64,000 nucleotides of DNA from an uncultured Christensenellaceae bacterium (GCA_910587455.1 CAJULK010000006.1:58907-122906), one strand, 5' to 3'; shown: positions 1-9,538, counted from the first letter of the stretch. Program-made: numbers and translations. Notes: generated by a model not told the origin, from the letters alone.

Positions 1-669
1 TACGATTTTTCGGGCGCGTACGTGATATCCGCGCGCGCGCACAGTCTGCCGCGGTACGACTCGCTCGTGCTGTATTCGTTTACGCCGGGCGGCGACGCCG
101 CGGCGCACTACTACGGTGGGTGGTCGGGCAATATTACGCGGCCGTATGCCGTCATGCCGTCCGACTTCGGGTATTTCGCGCTATGCGACAAAAACGGGAT
201 CGCCACGGTCATAAGCGTAGACTATGCGTTCGAAAGTTTTCATTCGCTGTCGCTCGGATTTACTTTCGACGACGCGAAGCTCGCGTATTCGCGCGGCAAG
301 TATTACGCTACGTTCGACTGCGCCGACGGGGCGGTCACGTACGAACTCGATAAAGATCTCGGCAGGCGAAAGCTGTCGGAACTAGACGGGTTGAGTGCCG
401 ACCGCGTCGCGGCGGTCGCGGACGGATCGGTTGCCGTCGGTGCGGCGGGTGCGGTCGTCTCGCTCGGAACGCAGAAGTATACGGAGCTGAAAATCGTATC
501 GCTGTCGGGCGGAAAAGCGGTAACCGTGCCCGTCGATAACGCCGTTGTCTACGGCATGCACAAGAGCCCGGACGGCGGATATAATATCGTGCTGTCGGCG
601 AGCGGCGGCGACGGTTTGTCCAAGCCTACCGGAGGGTGCGATGTTTATATAGTGAAAGTAAATTTATAG
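1..669 (+). CDS. Unknown protein, C-terminal part only
   Basis: The reading frame is open from base 1, so the gene begins upstream of the window; the GTG at 22 is just an internal codon. The visible 222 residues alternate short hydrophobic strands and polar turns with many Gly/Asp and Tyr residues, as in a beta-propeller or other all-beta secreted domain. No catalytic motif, transmembrane segment or C-terminal anchor is visible. It ends at a TAG followed by the strong bidirectional terminator shared with convergent murG. I do not recognise the family and infer only an all-beta fold, with low certainty. Confidence 0.6.
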   Translation, partial: YDFSGAYVISARAHSLPRYDSLVLYSFTPGGDAAAHYYGGWSGNITRPYAVMPSDFGYFALCDKNGIATVISVDYAFESFHSLSLGFTFDDAKLAYSRGKYYATFDCADGAVTYELDKDLGRRKLSELDGLSADRVAAVADGSVAVGAAGAVVSLGTQKYTELKIVSLSGGKAVTVPVDNAVVYGMHKSPDGGYNIVLSASGGDGLSKPTGGCDVYIVKVNL

Positions 670-700
670 CGGTTCGCAAAATTGCCGAGCCGCGCCGAGT

Positions 701-726
701 AAAAAACCGCCTTCGGGCGGTTTTTT
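701..726. terminator. Bidirectional terminator with UUCG loop
   Basis: An 11-bp stem (A-run plus CCGCC, then GGCGG plus T-run) closes a TTCG tetraloop. A-tract and T-tract flank the stem on the two sides, so it can terminate both the rightward partial gene and leftward murG. Confidence 0.9.
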
Positions 727-739
727 GTGCGATGACGCG

Positions 740-1786
740 CTATTTCGTTTTAAGGGTGTTTTTGATGATTTCGGCTATTTTGTCGGTGCCGTCAACTTCT
801 ATCTCGGCTTGCGCGGCTTTGTATCTCGATCTGCGGTTATAAAGATCCAACACCGCGACGACGAGCGTTTCCGCCGTCATGCCGCTCTCGCGCAGCACCT
901 TGACTGCGCCCTTGCTCTCGAAGTATTCGGCGTTTAGCAGCTGATCGCCGCGCGACGCTTTTTCGAGCGGTATCGCGAGCGCGGGCACGCCGAGCGCGAT
1001 AAGCTCCGCGAGCGCGTTCGCACCTGCGCGCGTGACGGCGACGTCGGTCACCGAGTACAGTCCGCCCATATCCGTTTCGAACTGTACGGGCGTGTATCCT
1101 TTCGCGCGTTCGCCGCCTTGCTTGTTTTTGCCCGTCACGTGGATCACGTCGAAGTGCTTTAACAGCGCGGGAAGCGCTGCGACGACCGCTTCGTTTACCG
1201 ACGCCGCGCCCGACGAACCGCCGACTACCGTGAGTACGGGTTTTCTGCCGTCGAGCCCGTACCTTGAGAGCAAGGCGGCGCGGCTTTGCTTTGCGCCCGC
1301 ATACAGTTCGCGGCGCAGCGGAGTGCCGCAGTGCACGCCGTTTTTGAATTTGGCGGCGCATGATTCGAACGCGCACAAAACGTATTTGCTTTTGCGCTTG
1401 GCGAGTTTTGTGCACAGCCCGGGCGAAAAATCGCTTTCGTGGCTGATGACAGGAATATGCTTTGCCGCGAGCACGACTGGAAGCGACGCGTACCCGCCTT
1501 TGGAAAATATGAGATCGGGTTTGACTTTTGCGAGAACGTGCTTCGCCGACTTTACGCACGACGCGAGTTTGAAGGGTATGGCGAGATTTTTTAGTATTGC
1601 GTCGCGTCTGAACTTGACCGCTTTTATGGTATGGAACGGTATGCCGCGCGCTTCGCACAGTTCTTTTTCCATGCCGTCGCAACCGATATACACGCAGTTG
1701 TAATCTTTGCCGATAGCCGAAATTATGGCGAGATTGGGCATGACGTGTCCTGCAGTTCCGCCGCCGACAAACGCTATTGTCTGCAT
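740..1786 (-). CDS. murG: UDP-GlcNAc:lipid I GlcNAc transferase MurG
   Basis: MurG adds GlcNAc to lipid I on the inner membrane face, giving lipid II for peptidoglycan. The 348-residue product has the family's glycine-rich N-terminal motif GGGTAGH at residues 8-14 and the GT28 C-terminal donor-binding stretch (TRAGANALAEL, then GVPALAIPLEKASRGDQLLNA). The start is set by an ATG at 1784-1786 with GGAGGG just upstream; a longer in-frame form reaching 1837 lacks support. It stands alone, convergent with the upstream partial gene and divergent from the hydrolase, not in a dcw cluster. A TATAAT on this strand (1855-1860) may be its -10 element. Confidence 0.93.
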   Translation of the reverse strand: MQTIAFVGGGTAGHVMPNLAIISAIGKDYNCVYIGCDGMEKELCEARGIPFHTIKAVKFRRDAILKNLAIPFKLASCVKSAKHVLAKVKPDLIFSKGGYASLPVVLAAKHIPVISHESDFSPGLCTKLAKRKSKYVLCAFESCAAKFKNGVHCGTPLRRELYAGAKQSRAALLSRYGLDGRKPVLTVVGGSSGAASVNEAVVAALPALLKHFDVIHVTGKNKQGGERAKGYTPVQFETDMGGLYSVTDVAVTRAGANALAELIALGVPALAIPLEKASRGDQLLNAEYFESKGAVKVLRESGMTAETLVVAVLDLYNRRSRYKAAQAEIEVDGTDKIAEIIKNTLKTK

Positions 1787-1823
1787 AAACCCTCCGATTG
1801 GGGCAAAAATCGTGTTGTGCCTG

Positions 1824-1852
1824 TTGACAAAACACATTGCCTGTTGTAAAAT
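1824..1852 (+). promoter_or_regulatory. Promoter of the hydrolase-trmL pair
   Basis: TTGACA (1824-1829), 17-bp spacer, TAAAAT (1847-1852). A TATAAT on the opposite strand at 1855-1860 may serve murG, so the two divergent promoters overlap. Confidence 0.75.
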
Positions 1853-1895
1853 ATATTATACTCAAAATCATAACGATATATGTTTGGGAGGCGAT

Positions 1896-2798
1896 ATGAC
1901 TACTGATTTCATTACGATGCGCGACGGAAAACGAGTGGCGGTGACATACTGGGACGATGCGGTATCACCGCGCGCAGCGGTCGTGCTCGTGCACGGAATG
2001 TGCGAATATATAGCGCGGTACGACGATTTTTGCAAGTTTCTCAATTCCAACGGTTACTACGTAATGGGCATGGATAACCGCAGTTTCGGACATACGGACC
2101 CCGGCGACGCGATGGGCAAGGGTTATGCCGGAATGTTCGAAGACACGGTGGACGACATCAAGCAGGAAGTCGATACGGCAAAAGCGCGTTGGAACGTCGA
2201 TAAAGTTTTCGTGATAGGACACAGCTACGGCAGTTTTCTGACGCAGCGCTTTATAGAAAAATATTATGCGGACGTGGCGGGCGCGATACTCTGCGGCTCG
2301 GCGTATCGGGCGGGCGCTTCGGTCGCGTTCGGCAGTTCCATAGCCGACCGCAAGTACAAAAAAGATCCCGACGCGCCCGGCAAGATATTCGAAAAGTTTA
2401 CCTTTATAGGCTACGACAAAAAGATAAAGGACGGCAAGAACGGCTGGATCAACCGCGACAAAGCGGAAGTCGCCAAATACAACGCCGACCCCATGTGCAA
2501 TTTTACGTGCTCGGTCGGATTTTATAAATCGTTCTTCGACGGCATGAAAAACATAAACAAGTACCGCGGCGAAACGCCCGGTAAATTCAAACTGATGATA
2601 GCGTCGGGCGACGACGACGGCGTGGGCGGCTACGGCAAGCTCGTGCGCAAACTCGAAAAGGTTTACAGAAAAGAATGCGGAATTATCCCGCGGCTCAAAC
2701 TTTACGAGGGCGGCAGGCACGAAATACTCAACGAGATAAACAAAGGCGTGGTGTACGAGGACTTCGTGTCCTTCCTCGATGACTGTATGGGCGGTTAG
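1896..2798 (+). CDS. Alpha/beta hydrolase, monoacylglycerol-lipase type
   Basis: A 300-residue serine hydrolase of the Hydrolase_4 (S33-like) group, probably a lysophospholipase or monoacylglycerol lipase in the cytosol. Visible features are the oxyanion HG at residues 33-34, nucleophile elbow GHSYG (108-112, Ser110) and a late His in GGRHE that would complete the triad. The start is the ATG after GGGAGG at 1886-1891; a longer open frame back to 1707 overlaps murG and has no ribosome site. Only 6 nt separate it from trmL, so the two are probably cotranscribed. The true substrate cannot be read from the sequence. Confidence 0.85.
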   Translation: MTTDFITMRDGKRVAVTYWDDAVSPRAAVVLVHGMCEYIARYDDFCKFLNSNGYYVMGMDNRSFGHTDPGDAMGKGYAGMFEDTVDDIKQEVDTAKARWNVDKVFVIGHSYGSFLTQRFIEKYYADVAGAILCGSAYRAGASVAFGSSIADRKYKKDPDAPGKIFEKFTFIGYDKKIKDGKNGWINRDKAEVAKYNADPMCNFTCSVGFYKSFFDGMKNINKYRGETPGKFKLMIASGDDDGVGGYGKLVRKLEKVYRKECGIIPRLKLYEGGRHEILNEINKGVVYEDFVSFLDDCMGG

Positions 2799-2804
2799 TC
2801 GAAA

Positions 2805-3266
2805 GTGTTTAACATTGTGCTCGTAGAACCGGAGATACCGCAGAATACCGGCAACATTTCGCGCACCTGCGCGTGCACGGGCGCGGCGCTTCATATCGTC
2901 AAGCCGATGGGGTTTGAAATCACGGACGCCAAACTCAAGCGCGCGGGGCTCGATTATTGGGACAAGCTCGATCTCACGTACTATGAAAATCTCGACGACT
3001 TTTTCGTAAAGAACGCGGGCGGACGGTTCTTTTACCTTTCGAAAAAAGCGAAGAAGATATACACCGATATATCTTTCCGCGCCGGCGACTATCTCATTTT
3101 CGGTAAGGAAACCAAAGGACTTCCCGAACCGCTCGTTCGCGGCAATCCCGACAGCGCGCTTCGAATACCCATGGCGAGCGGGCTTCGTTCGCTCAATCTT
3201 TCGAATACCGTCGCGCTCGTTCTTTACGAAGCGCTAAGACAGAACGGTTTTTCGGGACTCGTTTAG
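2805..3266 (+). CDS. trmL: tRNA (cytidine/uridine-2'-O-)-methyltransferase TrmL
   Basis: A 153-residue SPOUT (trefoil-knot) methyltransferase, the TrmL/CspR family that 2'-O-methylates the wobble base of tRNA-Leu. Hallmarks are FNIVLVEPEIPQNTGNI at the N-terminus, the SAM-loop motif FGKETKGLPE (99-108) and the knot helix with SLNLSNTVA and YEALRQ (129-146). Length is exactly that of the family. It starts with GTG at 2805, 6 nt after the hydrolase stop, and overlaps no other gene. Confidence 0.92.
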   Translation: MFNIVLVEPEIPQNTGNISRTCACTGAALHIVKPMGFEITDAKLKRAGLDYWDKLDLTYYENLDDFFVKNAGGRFFYLSKKAKKIYTDISFRAGDYLIFGKETKGLPEPLVRGNPDSALRIPMASGLRSLNLSNTVALVLYEALRQNGFSGLV

Positions 3267-3336
3267 GATGTTGAATTATATATTTGTAATTAAATAAATA
3301 AAACTGGCGTTAAAAATTTAATCTTCGTCAAATCAG

Positions 3337-3365
3337 TTGAGAAAATTCTGAAATTGTGTTACAAT
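3337..3365 (+). promoter_or_regulatory. Promoter of the topoisomerase operon
   Basis: TTGAGA (3337-3342), 17-bp spacer, TACAAT (3360-3365), giving a short leader before the GCGGAGGG ribosome site at 3383-3390. Confidence 0.75.
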
Positions 3366-3395
3366 GAAACATAGCGTTTTTTGCGGAGGGAATAC

Positions 3396-5345
3396 ATGTC
3401 TGATTATAGCGCAGGTGATATAAAGGTTCTCGAAGGTCTTGACGCGGTCAGGCTTCGTCCCGGTATGTATATCGGCACGACGGGCGTTAAAGGTCTTCAT
3501 CATATATTATGGGAAATAGTGGACAACTCAATCGACGAGGTGTCCAACGGCTACGCTACGGGCGTTACGGTTACCGTCCATGCCGACGGCAGCGCGTCGG
3601 TAGAGGACGACGGGCGCGGCATACCTGTTGACGTGCATCCGCAGCTCGGCGTTTCGGGCGTGGAAGTCGTCTTTACGCAGCTCCACGCGGGCGGCAAGTT
3701 CGACAGCAGCAATTACGCTCATTCGGGCGGACTTCACGGCGTGGGCGCGTCGGTCACCAACGCGCTTTCCGAATGGCTCAAAGTCGAAGTGTTCAAAAAC
3801 GGCACGACGTACCGCATGGAGTTCGAATCAAAAGAGGTCAACGGCGAAGTTAAGGGCGGTCTGCCCAAGTACAGCCTTATAGATACGGGCGAAAAGACGG
3901 ACAAGCACGGATCCAAGATAAGATTCAAACCCGACGCGCGCATATTCGAGACTGTTGTTTTTCAGTTCGAAACGATAGCGCGCAGGCTTAAAGAACTCGC
4001 TTTTCTCAATAAGGGCGTGCGCATAAAACTCATCGACGAGCGCGTGCGCGTCGGCGAGGGATACCGTGCGCTCGAATACTGCTATGACGGCGGTATCATC
4101 GACTTCGTTAAGTATATAAACGAAGCGCGCAACATGCTCTATACCGAACCGATCATGCTCACGGGCGCGCGCGACGGCATATCCATGGAGCTCGCGTTTC
4201 AGCACACGGACGCGTACACCGAAAACCTGTTTTCGTACGTGAACAATATTCCGACTACCGAAGGCGGCACGCACGAAACGGGATTCAAAGCCGCGTATAC
4301 CAAGGTTATGAACGACTTTGCGCGGCGCGTCGGAATGCTTAAAGATAAGGACGCCAACCTTTTGGGCGACGATTACCGCGAGGGGCTTACCGCCGTGCTT
4401 TCGGTGCAGATGACCAACGTGCAGTTCGAGGGTCAGACAAAGACAAAACTCGGCAATCCCGCCGCGCGCATAGCGATAGAAGCGCTTGTTTCGCAGCTTC
4501 TCGCCGAGTACTTTGCCGATCCCAAAAACGAGGATGTGGGCGAGGCCATACTCAAAAAGGGCATGCTTGCGGCAAAGGTGCGCGAAGCGGCGCGCAAAGA
4601 AAAAGAGATCACGCGCGCAAAGAACGCTATCGACAACTTCAATCTCGTAGGTAAACTTACGCCGTGCACGGGCAGAAAGCCGGAAAACAACGAGCTTTTC
4701 ATAGTCGAGGGCGACAGCGCTGGCGGCACGGCAAAGCAGGCGCGTGCGCGGTCGTATCAGGCAATACTGCCGCTTCGCGGCAAACCGCTCAACGCCGAGA
4801 AAAAGCGCATAGATCAGGTGCTTGCCAACGAGGAAATACGCACGCTCATATCCGCGCTCGGCTCGGGAATAGGCGAGGATTTCAACGTAGACAATCTTAA
4901 CTACCACAAAGTAATAATCCTGTCCGACGCGGACGTGGACGGTTATCATATACGTGCGATACTTCTTACTTTCTTCTTCCGTTATATGAAAGACCTCATC
5001 AACGAGGGGCACGTCTATATAGGACTTCCGCCGCTGTATAAGATAGAAAAGGGCAACAACGTCGAGTACGCATACGACGACGCGGCGCTCGACGCGGCAA
5101 AAGCTCGGCTCGGCAAGGGCGCGTCAGTTCAGCGTTACAAAGGCTTGGGCGAAATGAATGCCGATCAGCTTTGGGAAACAACCATGAATCCCGAGCAGCG
5201 CGCGCTCATGCAAGTAACCATTGACGACGCAGCGGAAGCCGAAAAATTGGTGTCGGTACTCATGGGCGACGCCGTCGAGCTTCGCCGTGAGTATATTATA
5301 GAACACGCCGACTTCAACAAAGTGGATGCGTTTAAGCCCGCGTAA
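3396..5345 (+). CDS. parE: Type IIA topoisomerase ATPase subunit (ParE, possibly GyrB)
   Basis: The 649-residue ATP-hydrolysing subunit of topoisomerase IV or gyrase, which drives strand passage during chromosome segregation. GHKL features are intact: EIVDNSIDE (catalytic Glu40, Asn44), DDGRGIP (71-77) and GGLHGVG (111-117). The Toprim domain has EGDSAGG (about 438) and DADVDG (about 510). I prefer ParE because of the clostridial-ParE-like SNGY and HPQ signatures and because the partner has only a degenerate GyrA box, but gyrB cannot be excluded. The start is the ATG after GCGGAGGG; an upstream TTG (3381) lies inside that site. Confidence 0.8.
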   Translation: MSDYSAGDIKVLEGLDAVRLRPGMYIGTTGVKGLHHILWEIVDNSIDEVSNGYATGVTVTVHADGSASVEDDGRGIPVDVHPQLGVSGVEVVFTQLHAGGKFDSSNYAHSGGLHGVGASVTNALSEWLKVEVFKNGTTYRMEFESKEVNGEVKGGLPKYSLIDTGEKTDKHGSKIRFKPDARIFETVVFQFETIARRLKELAFLNKGVRIKLIDERVRVGEGYRALEYCYDGGIIDFVKYINEARNMLYTEPIMLTGARDGISMELAFQHTDAYTENLFSYVNNIPTTEGGTHETGFKAAYTKVMNDFARRVGMLKDKDANLLGDDYREGLTAVLSVQMTNVQFEGQTKTKLGNPAARIAIEALVSQLLAEYFADPKNEDVGEAILKKGMLAAKVREAARKEKEITRAKNAIDNFNLVGKLTPCTGRKPENNELFIVEGDSAGGTAKQARARSYQAILPLRGKPLNAEKKRIDQVLANEEIRTLISALGSGIGEDFNVDNLNYHKVIILSDADVDGYHIRAILLTFFFRYMKDLINEGHVYIGLPPLYKIEKGNNVEYAYDDAALDAAKARLGKGASVQRYKGLGEMNADQLWETTMNPEQRALMQVTIDDAAEAEKLVSVLMGDAVELRREYIIEHADFNKVDAFKPA

Positions 5346-5435
5346 AGCGGCGGCGATAGATCTTCGATACTTGCCGTGCGCCGCGAACGCGTTACGGCGG
5401 CTTACTTCCAACGAAAACTCAAAACGGGATTTGTC

Positions 5436-7901
5436 ATGAAACAGGATAACAATAACAATAATAATAACAAACCTTTGGAGAAGCAGTTGATAATACAGAC
5501 CATGGAAGACGTTATGCGCGATTCCATGGTGCCGTATTCGGAAGCGGTCATACTCGACCGCGCATTGCCGCGCGTCGAGGACGGACTCAAGCCCGTTCAG
5601 CGCCGCATACTTTATACAATGCATCAGCTCGGCATCACGCCGGACAAGCCGTACCGCAAGAGCGCGCGTATCGTAGGCGATTGCTTGGGTAAACTTCACC
5701 CGCACGGCGATTCGTCCATTTATCAGGCTATGGTAAGAATGGCGCAGCCGTTCAATATGGGCGCGGTTCTTGTAGACGGGCACGGCAACTTCGGTTCGGT
5801 GGACGGCGACGGCGCGGCGGCTATGCGTTATACCGAAGCGCGGCTCACTCCGCTTGCGCTCGAGCTTTTGCGCGATATAGACAAAAATACGGTCAAGTGG
5901 TCGTGGAACTTCGACGATACCATACTCGAACCGGACATCTTGCCGGGTCGGTTCCCCAACCTGTTGGTCAACGGCGCTACGGGTATAGCCGTCGGACTCG
6001 CGACCAATATTCCGCCGCACAATCTTATGGAAACGATAGATGGCGTTATTGCGTACGTGGATAATCCGCGCATAACGCTCAAAGAGATGATGAAGATAAT
6101 AAAAGCGCCCGATTTCCCCACGGGCGGCGTCATCATTCCCAACGATCTCGTCACGGCGTACGAAACGGGCAAGGGCAAGATTGCCATCCGTGCAAAACTT
6201 CACATCGAAAACGACAACGACAAAAAGATAATCGTCATAGACGAGATACCGTACGGCGTCAACAAAGCGCAGCTTCTCGAAAGCATTATAAAAGTCCGCG
6301 AGGACAAGAAAGGCGTGCTTTCGGGCATAACCGACGTGGTGGACGAGTCCGACCGCGTGGGTATGCGCGCCGTCATAAAGGTCAAGCGCGACGTCAATCC
6401 CAAAGAGATAATAAACGCGCTGTTCAAGTACACCAATCTTTCGATTAACTTTTCGTTCAATATGGTCGCGATCGCGGACGGCAAGCCGCAGCTCATGGGG
6501 CTTCTCGATATTATCGCGTACTACGTCAATTATCAGCGCGAAGTCGTTTTGCGCAGAACCAAGTACGAGCTCGACGCGGCGAGAAAGCGCGAGCATATTC
6601 TCGAAGGTTTGGTCATAGCCGTTCGCAATATAGACGAAGTGATCAAGATAATCAAAGCGAGCGCAAACACGACCGCTGCGAAAGAGGCACTGCGCAAAAG
6701 ATTTTCGCTGTCCGAAATTCAGGCGCAGGCGATACTCGACATGCGGCTAGCGCGCCTTACGCACCTCGAAATTTTCAAGCTCGAAAAGGAACTCGCCGAC
6801 GTGCGCAGCGAGATCGCGCGGCTCGAAGCCATAGTCGCGTCCAAAAAACTGCAAATGGAGCTTGTAAAGACGGAGCTTCTCGCAATACGCAAGCAGTATA
6901 AGGAAAACAGAAAGTCGCAGATCGTCGAATCCATAGAAAAATATTCGATACCGAGCGACGATGAAAAGCCGACGTTCGAGTACGTCGTAGCGGTAAACGG
7001 CAACAAACAGGTAAAGAAAATGCTCGTCAAGAACTTTACCATGGCAACGAAAGACTTTACCGACACGTCAACGCTCAACGAGATTTGTTCTACGATAGTC
7101 AAAGCCAAATCCACCGACCGCGTTTTCTGTTTTACCAACCTCGGCAACTGCTACAAAGTGGACGTCGAAAGTATTCCCGACGGCAAGTGGCGCGAAAAGG
7201 GCGTACCGCTCAGCGCCATAGTGGCCGATGCCGTGGACGGCGAATATCCGCTGTACATCAGGCTCGTCGAAGAAAAACTGCCCAAGGGCAATCTGTTGTT
7301 CTACACCAAGCTCGGCATGATCAAAAAATCGCCTTGGAGCGAATACGGCGTAGTCAAATCGTCGTTCGCCGCGACAAAGCTCAAGGACGGCGATACCGTT
7401 ATAGCGATAGAGGACGAAGAAGAAGGTTCGTCGCTCATGATAGTTACCAAGCAGGGAATGTGTCTTAATGCAGACATGTCGGACGTGCCGTCGCAGAACA
7501 GGATCGCTACGGGCGTAAAGGGAATCGCGCTCGCCGACGGCGACGAATGTGTGCTCCTGCGCCAGGTAAACGGCGACGGCGAGGTTGCGCTGTGCACCGA
7601 CCGCGGCTTTGTAAAGCGCGTGCTCGTTTCGCAGATCGACGTCATGACGCGGTACAGAAAGGGCGTCAAGATAATCGATTTTGCAAAGGGCAAGCAGGAC
7701 AACGGCAGCACGCTCGCTTTTGCTTCGTGCGTGACCGTGCCGTACAAGGTGGTCCTCAATGTGGACGACGAGTATCTCACGGCGTTTTCTACCGAAAACT
7801 TCCCGATAGAAAGCCGTACTCACGCCGGCAAGCCGCTTCTCAAAGGCAAGCATAATATCGCCGGTTGCTATGTTTACAACGATAAACTCGTCAAAGGTTA
7901 A
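5436..7901 (+). CDS. parC: Type IIA topoisomerase cleavage subunit (ParC, possibly GyrA)
   Basis: The 821-residue DNA-cleaving partner of the preceding subunit. Catalytic Tyr132 lies in AAMRYTEARL, and the quinolone-determining stretch reads HPHGDSSIYQ (88-97). The C-terminal pinwheel has only a degenerate GyrA box (QNRIATGVKG), which favours ParC. The N-terminus carries seven consecutive Asn codons (5448-5468). The ATG at 5436 has no clear ribosome site, whereas an in-frame TTG at 5487 follows TTTGGAG by 6 nt and would remove the Asn tract, so the real start is uncertain. It is 90 nt from parE and surely cotranscribed. Confidence 0.8.
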   Translation: MKQDNNNNNNNKPLEKQLIIQTMEDVMRDSMVPYSEAVILDRALPRVEDGLKPVQRRILYTMHQLGITPDKPYRKSARIVGDCLGKLHPHGDSSIYQAMVRMAQPFNMGAVLVDGHGNFGSVDGDGAAAMRYTEARLTPLALELLRDIDKNTVKWSWNFDDTILEPDILPGRFPNLLVNGATGIAVGLATNIPPHNLMETIDGVIAYVDNPRITLKEMMKIIKAPDFPTGGVIIPNDLVTAYETGKGKIAIRAKLHIENDNDKKIIVIDEIPYGVNKAQLLESIIKVREDKKGVLSGITDVVDESDRVGMRAVIKVKRDVNPKEIINALFKYTNLSINFSFNMVAIADGKPQLMGLLDIIAYYVNYQREVVLRRTKYELDAARKREHILEGLVIAVRNIDEVIKIIKASANTTAAKEALRKRFSLSEIQAQAILDMRLARLTHLEIFKLEKELADVRSEIARLEAIVASKKLQMELVKTELLAIRKQYKENRKSQIVESIEKYSIPSDDEKPTFEYVVAVNGNKQVKKMLVKNFTMATKDFTDTSTLNEICSTIVKAKSTDRVFCFTNLGNCYKVDVESIPDGKWREKGVPLSAIVADAVDGEYPLYIRLVEEKLPKGNLLFYTKLGMIKKSPWSEYGVVKSSFAATKLKDGDTVIAIEDEEEGSSLMIVTKQGMCLNADMSDVPSQNRIATGVKGIALADGDECVLLRQVNGDGEVALCTDRGFVKRVLVSQIDVMTRYRKGVKIIDFAKGKQDNGSTLAFASCVTVPYKVVLNVDDEYLTAFSTENFPIESRTHAGKPLLKGKHNIAGCYVYNDKLVKG

Positions 7902-7911
7902 AACCGTAAAT

Positions 7912-7947
7912 ATCCGCTGTCCGAAATTATCGGTCGGCGGATTTTAA
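7912..7947 (+). terminator. Terminator after the topoisomerase pair
   Basis: Imperfect 13-bp inverted repeat (7912-7924 with 7930-7942; ATCCGC pairs with GCGGAT) followed by TTTTA. Confidence 0.65.
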
Positions 7948-8055
7948 TATCGGCACGGCGCGGGAACCGGTTTCGTGACGGGCGTTTCGCCGCAATCCGC
8001 ACCGTTGCGGCAAACGCGATCGAGTCGGTTCGCGTCGTTCACGGGAGAATACGCT

Positions 8056-9531
8056 ATGGCTAAATACATATTGGCGCTCGATCAGGGCACGACCAGCTCG
8101 CGCGCGATAGTCTTTGACAATACGGGCGCTATGCGCGCAAAAGCGCAAGCCGAATATGCGCAGATATATCCCGAGGACGGGTGGGTGGAACACGATCCGC
8201 TCGAAATATTTTCGTCGCAGATAGCCGTGGCGTCAGAAGCCGTCGCCCGTGCGGGGCTGAACAAAAAGCAGTTGGCTGCCGTCGGCATCACCAATCAGCG
8301 CGAAACGACGGTGGTCTGGGAACGCGATACGGGTCGCCCCGTGTGCAATGCGATCGTTTGGCAGTGCCGACGCACCGCCGCCGCTTGCGACAGGCTTATC
8401 GCGGACGGGTATGCGGATATGATCTACGATAAAACGGGCTTGCCCGTGGACGCGTACTTTTCGGCTACCAAACTCGCTTGGATCCTCGACAACATTCCGA
8501 ACGCGCGCAGGCGCGCGGAACGCGGCGAACTGCTGTTCGGCACGGTGGATACCTATCTTATGTGGAAGTTTTCCGCCGGGTCGGTATTTGCGACCGATTA
8601 TACCAATGCGTCGCGGACAATGCTGTTTAACATTCACACGCTCGAATGGGACGACGAGCTTTTGCGGCTTTTCGGCGTGCCGCGCGCAATGCTGCCCGAA
8701 GTAAAGCCGTCGTGCGGTCTGTTCGGGTATACCGACGAGGCGGTATTCGGCGCGAAGATCCCGATCTCGGGCGTGGCGGGCGATCAGCAGGCGTCGCTTT
8801 TCGGACATCGCGGCGTCGAAGAAGGGCTTTGCAAGAACACGTTCGGCACGGGCTGTTTCCTTTTGATGAACACGGGCGATAAAGCGGTGCGTTCGGCGCA
8901 CGGGCTAATAACCACGCTTGCGGCGAGTGCGGACGGGAATGTGAAGTATGCGCTCGAAGGCAGCGTATTCGTGGGCGGCGCCGTCGTTCAGTGGTTGCGC
9001 GACGGAATGAGGCTTATCCGCACTGCCGCCGAGAGCGAAGAGCACGCGAAAAAAGTGCCCGATACGCTCGGCGTGTACATAGTGCCTGCGTTTGTGGGGC
9101 TGGGTGCGCCGTATTGGGACGCGTATGCGCGCGGCACCGTTACGGGAATAACCCGCGGCACCACGAAAGAACATTTTATCCGCGCGGCGCTCGAGAGTAT
9201 AGATTATCAGGTTTACGACGTTCTCGCCGCCATGGAAAAGGACAGCGGCATCAAGGTGAGCAAGCTTGCCGTAGACGGCGGCGGCTCGACAAACGATTTT
9301 TTGATGCAGTTCATGGCGGACATAGCTAACGTGAACATCGTTAGACCTGCGGCGGTAGAGGCGACGGCACTCGGCGCGGCGCACCTTGCGGGGCTTGCGG
9401 CGGGCGTGTGCGGCGCGGGGTTCGGCAGCGGCGCGGACGGCGAAACGGTGTTTGTGCCCAACACGGACAAGGCAGCGCGCGAGGCGCTTTTACGTGGTTG
9501 GCACGAAGCGGTGCGCAAGAGTCTGGCATGA
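8056..9531 (+). CDS. glpK: Glycerol kinase
   Basis: GlpK phosphorylates glycerol to glycerol 3-phosphate in the cytosol. The 491-residue FGGY kinase opens with the phosphate-1 motif ALDQGTTSSRAIVF. It carries GITNQRETTVVWE, the glycerol-site WQCRRT, GVAGDQQASLFG and the adenosine motif LAVDGGGSTNDFLMQF, and its length matches bacterial GlpK. The ATG at 8056 follows CGGGAGAA. The 154-nt gap upstream has a terminator but no consensus promoter that I can see. No glpF or glpD is adjacent. It could feed the CDP-glycerol pathway of the glycan locus (inference). Confidence 0.95.
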   Translation: MAKYILALDQGTTSSRAIVFDNTGAMRAKAQAEYAQIYPEDGWVEHDPLEIFSSQIAVASEAVARAGLNKKQLAAVGITNQRETTVVWERDTGRPVCNAIVWQCRRTAAACDRLIADGYADMIYDKTGLPVDAYFSATKLAWILDNIPNARRRAERGELLFGTVDTYLMWKFSAGSVFATDYTNASRTMLFNIHTLEWDDELLRLFGVPRAMLPEVKPSCGLFGYTDEAVFGAKIPISGVAGDQQASLFGHRGVEEGLCKNTFGTGCFLLMNTGDKAVRSAHGLITTLAASADGNVKYALEGSVFVGGAVVQWLRDGMRLIRTAAESEEHAKKVPDTLGVYIVPAFVGLGAPYWDAYARGTVTGITRGTTKEHFIRAALESIDYQVYDVLAAMEKDSGIKVSKLAVDGGGSTNDFLMQFMADIANVNIVRPAAVEATALGAAHLAGLAAGVCGAGFGSGADGETVFVPNTDKAAREALLRGWHEAVRKSLA

Positions 9532-9538
9532 CAAAGTA

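Noticed and set aside
1707..1895. N-terminal extension of the alpha/beta hydrolase
   Set aside because: It overlaps murG and both promoters; the ATG at 1896 has GGGAGG and starts the fold.
5124..6596. 490-codon frame on the minus strand inside the topoisomerase genes
   Set aside because: It is antisense to intact parE/parC, lacks a ribosome site and has a composition typical of a mirror frame of GC-biased codons.
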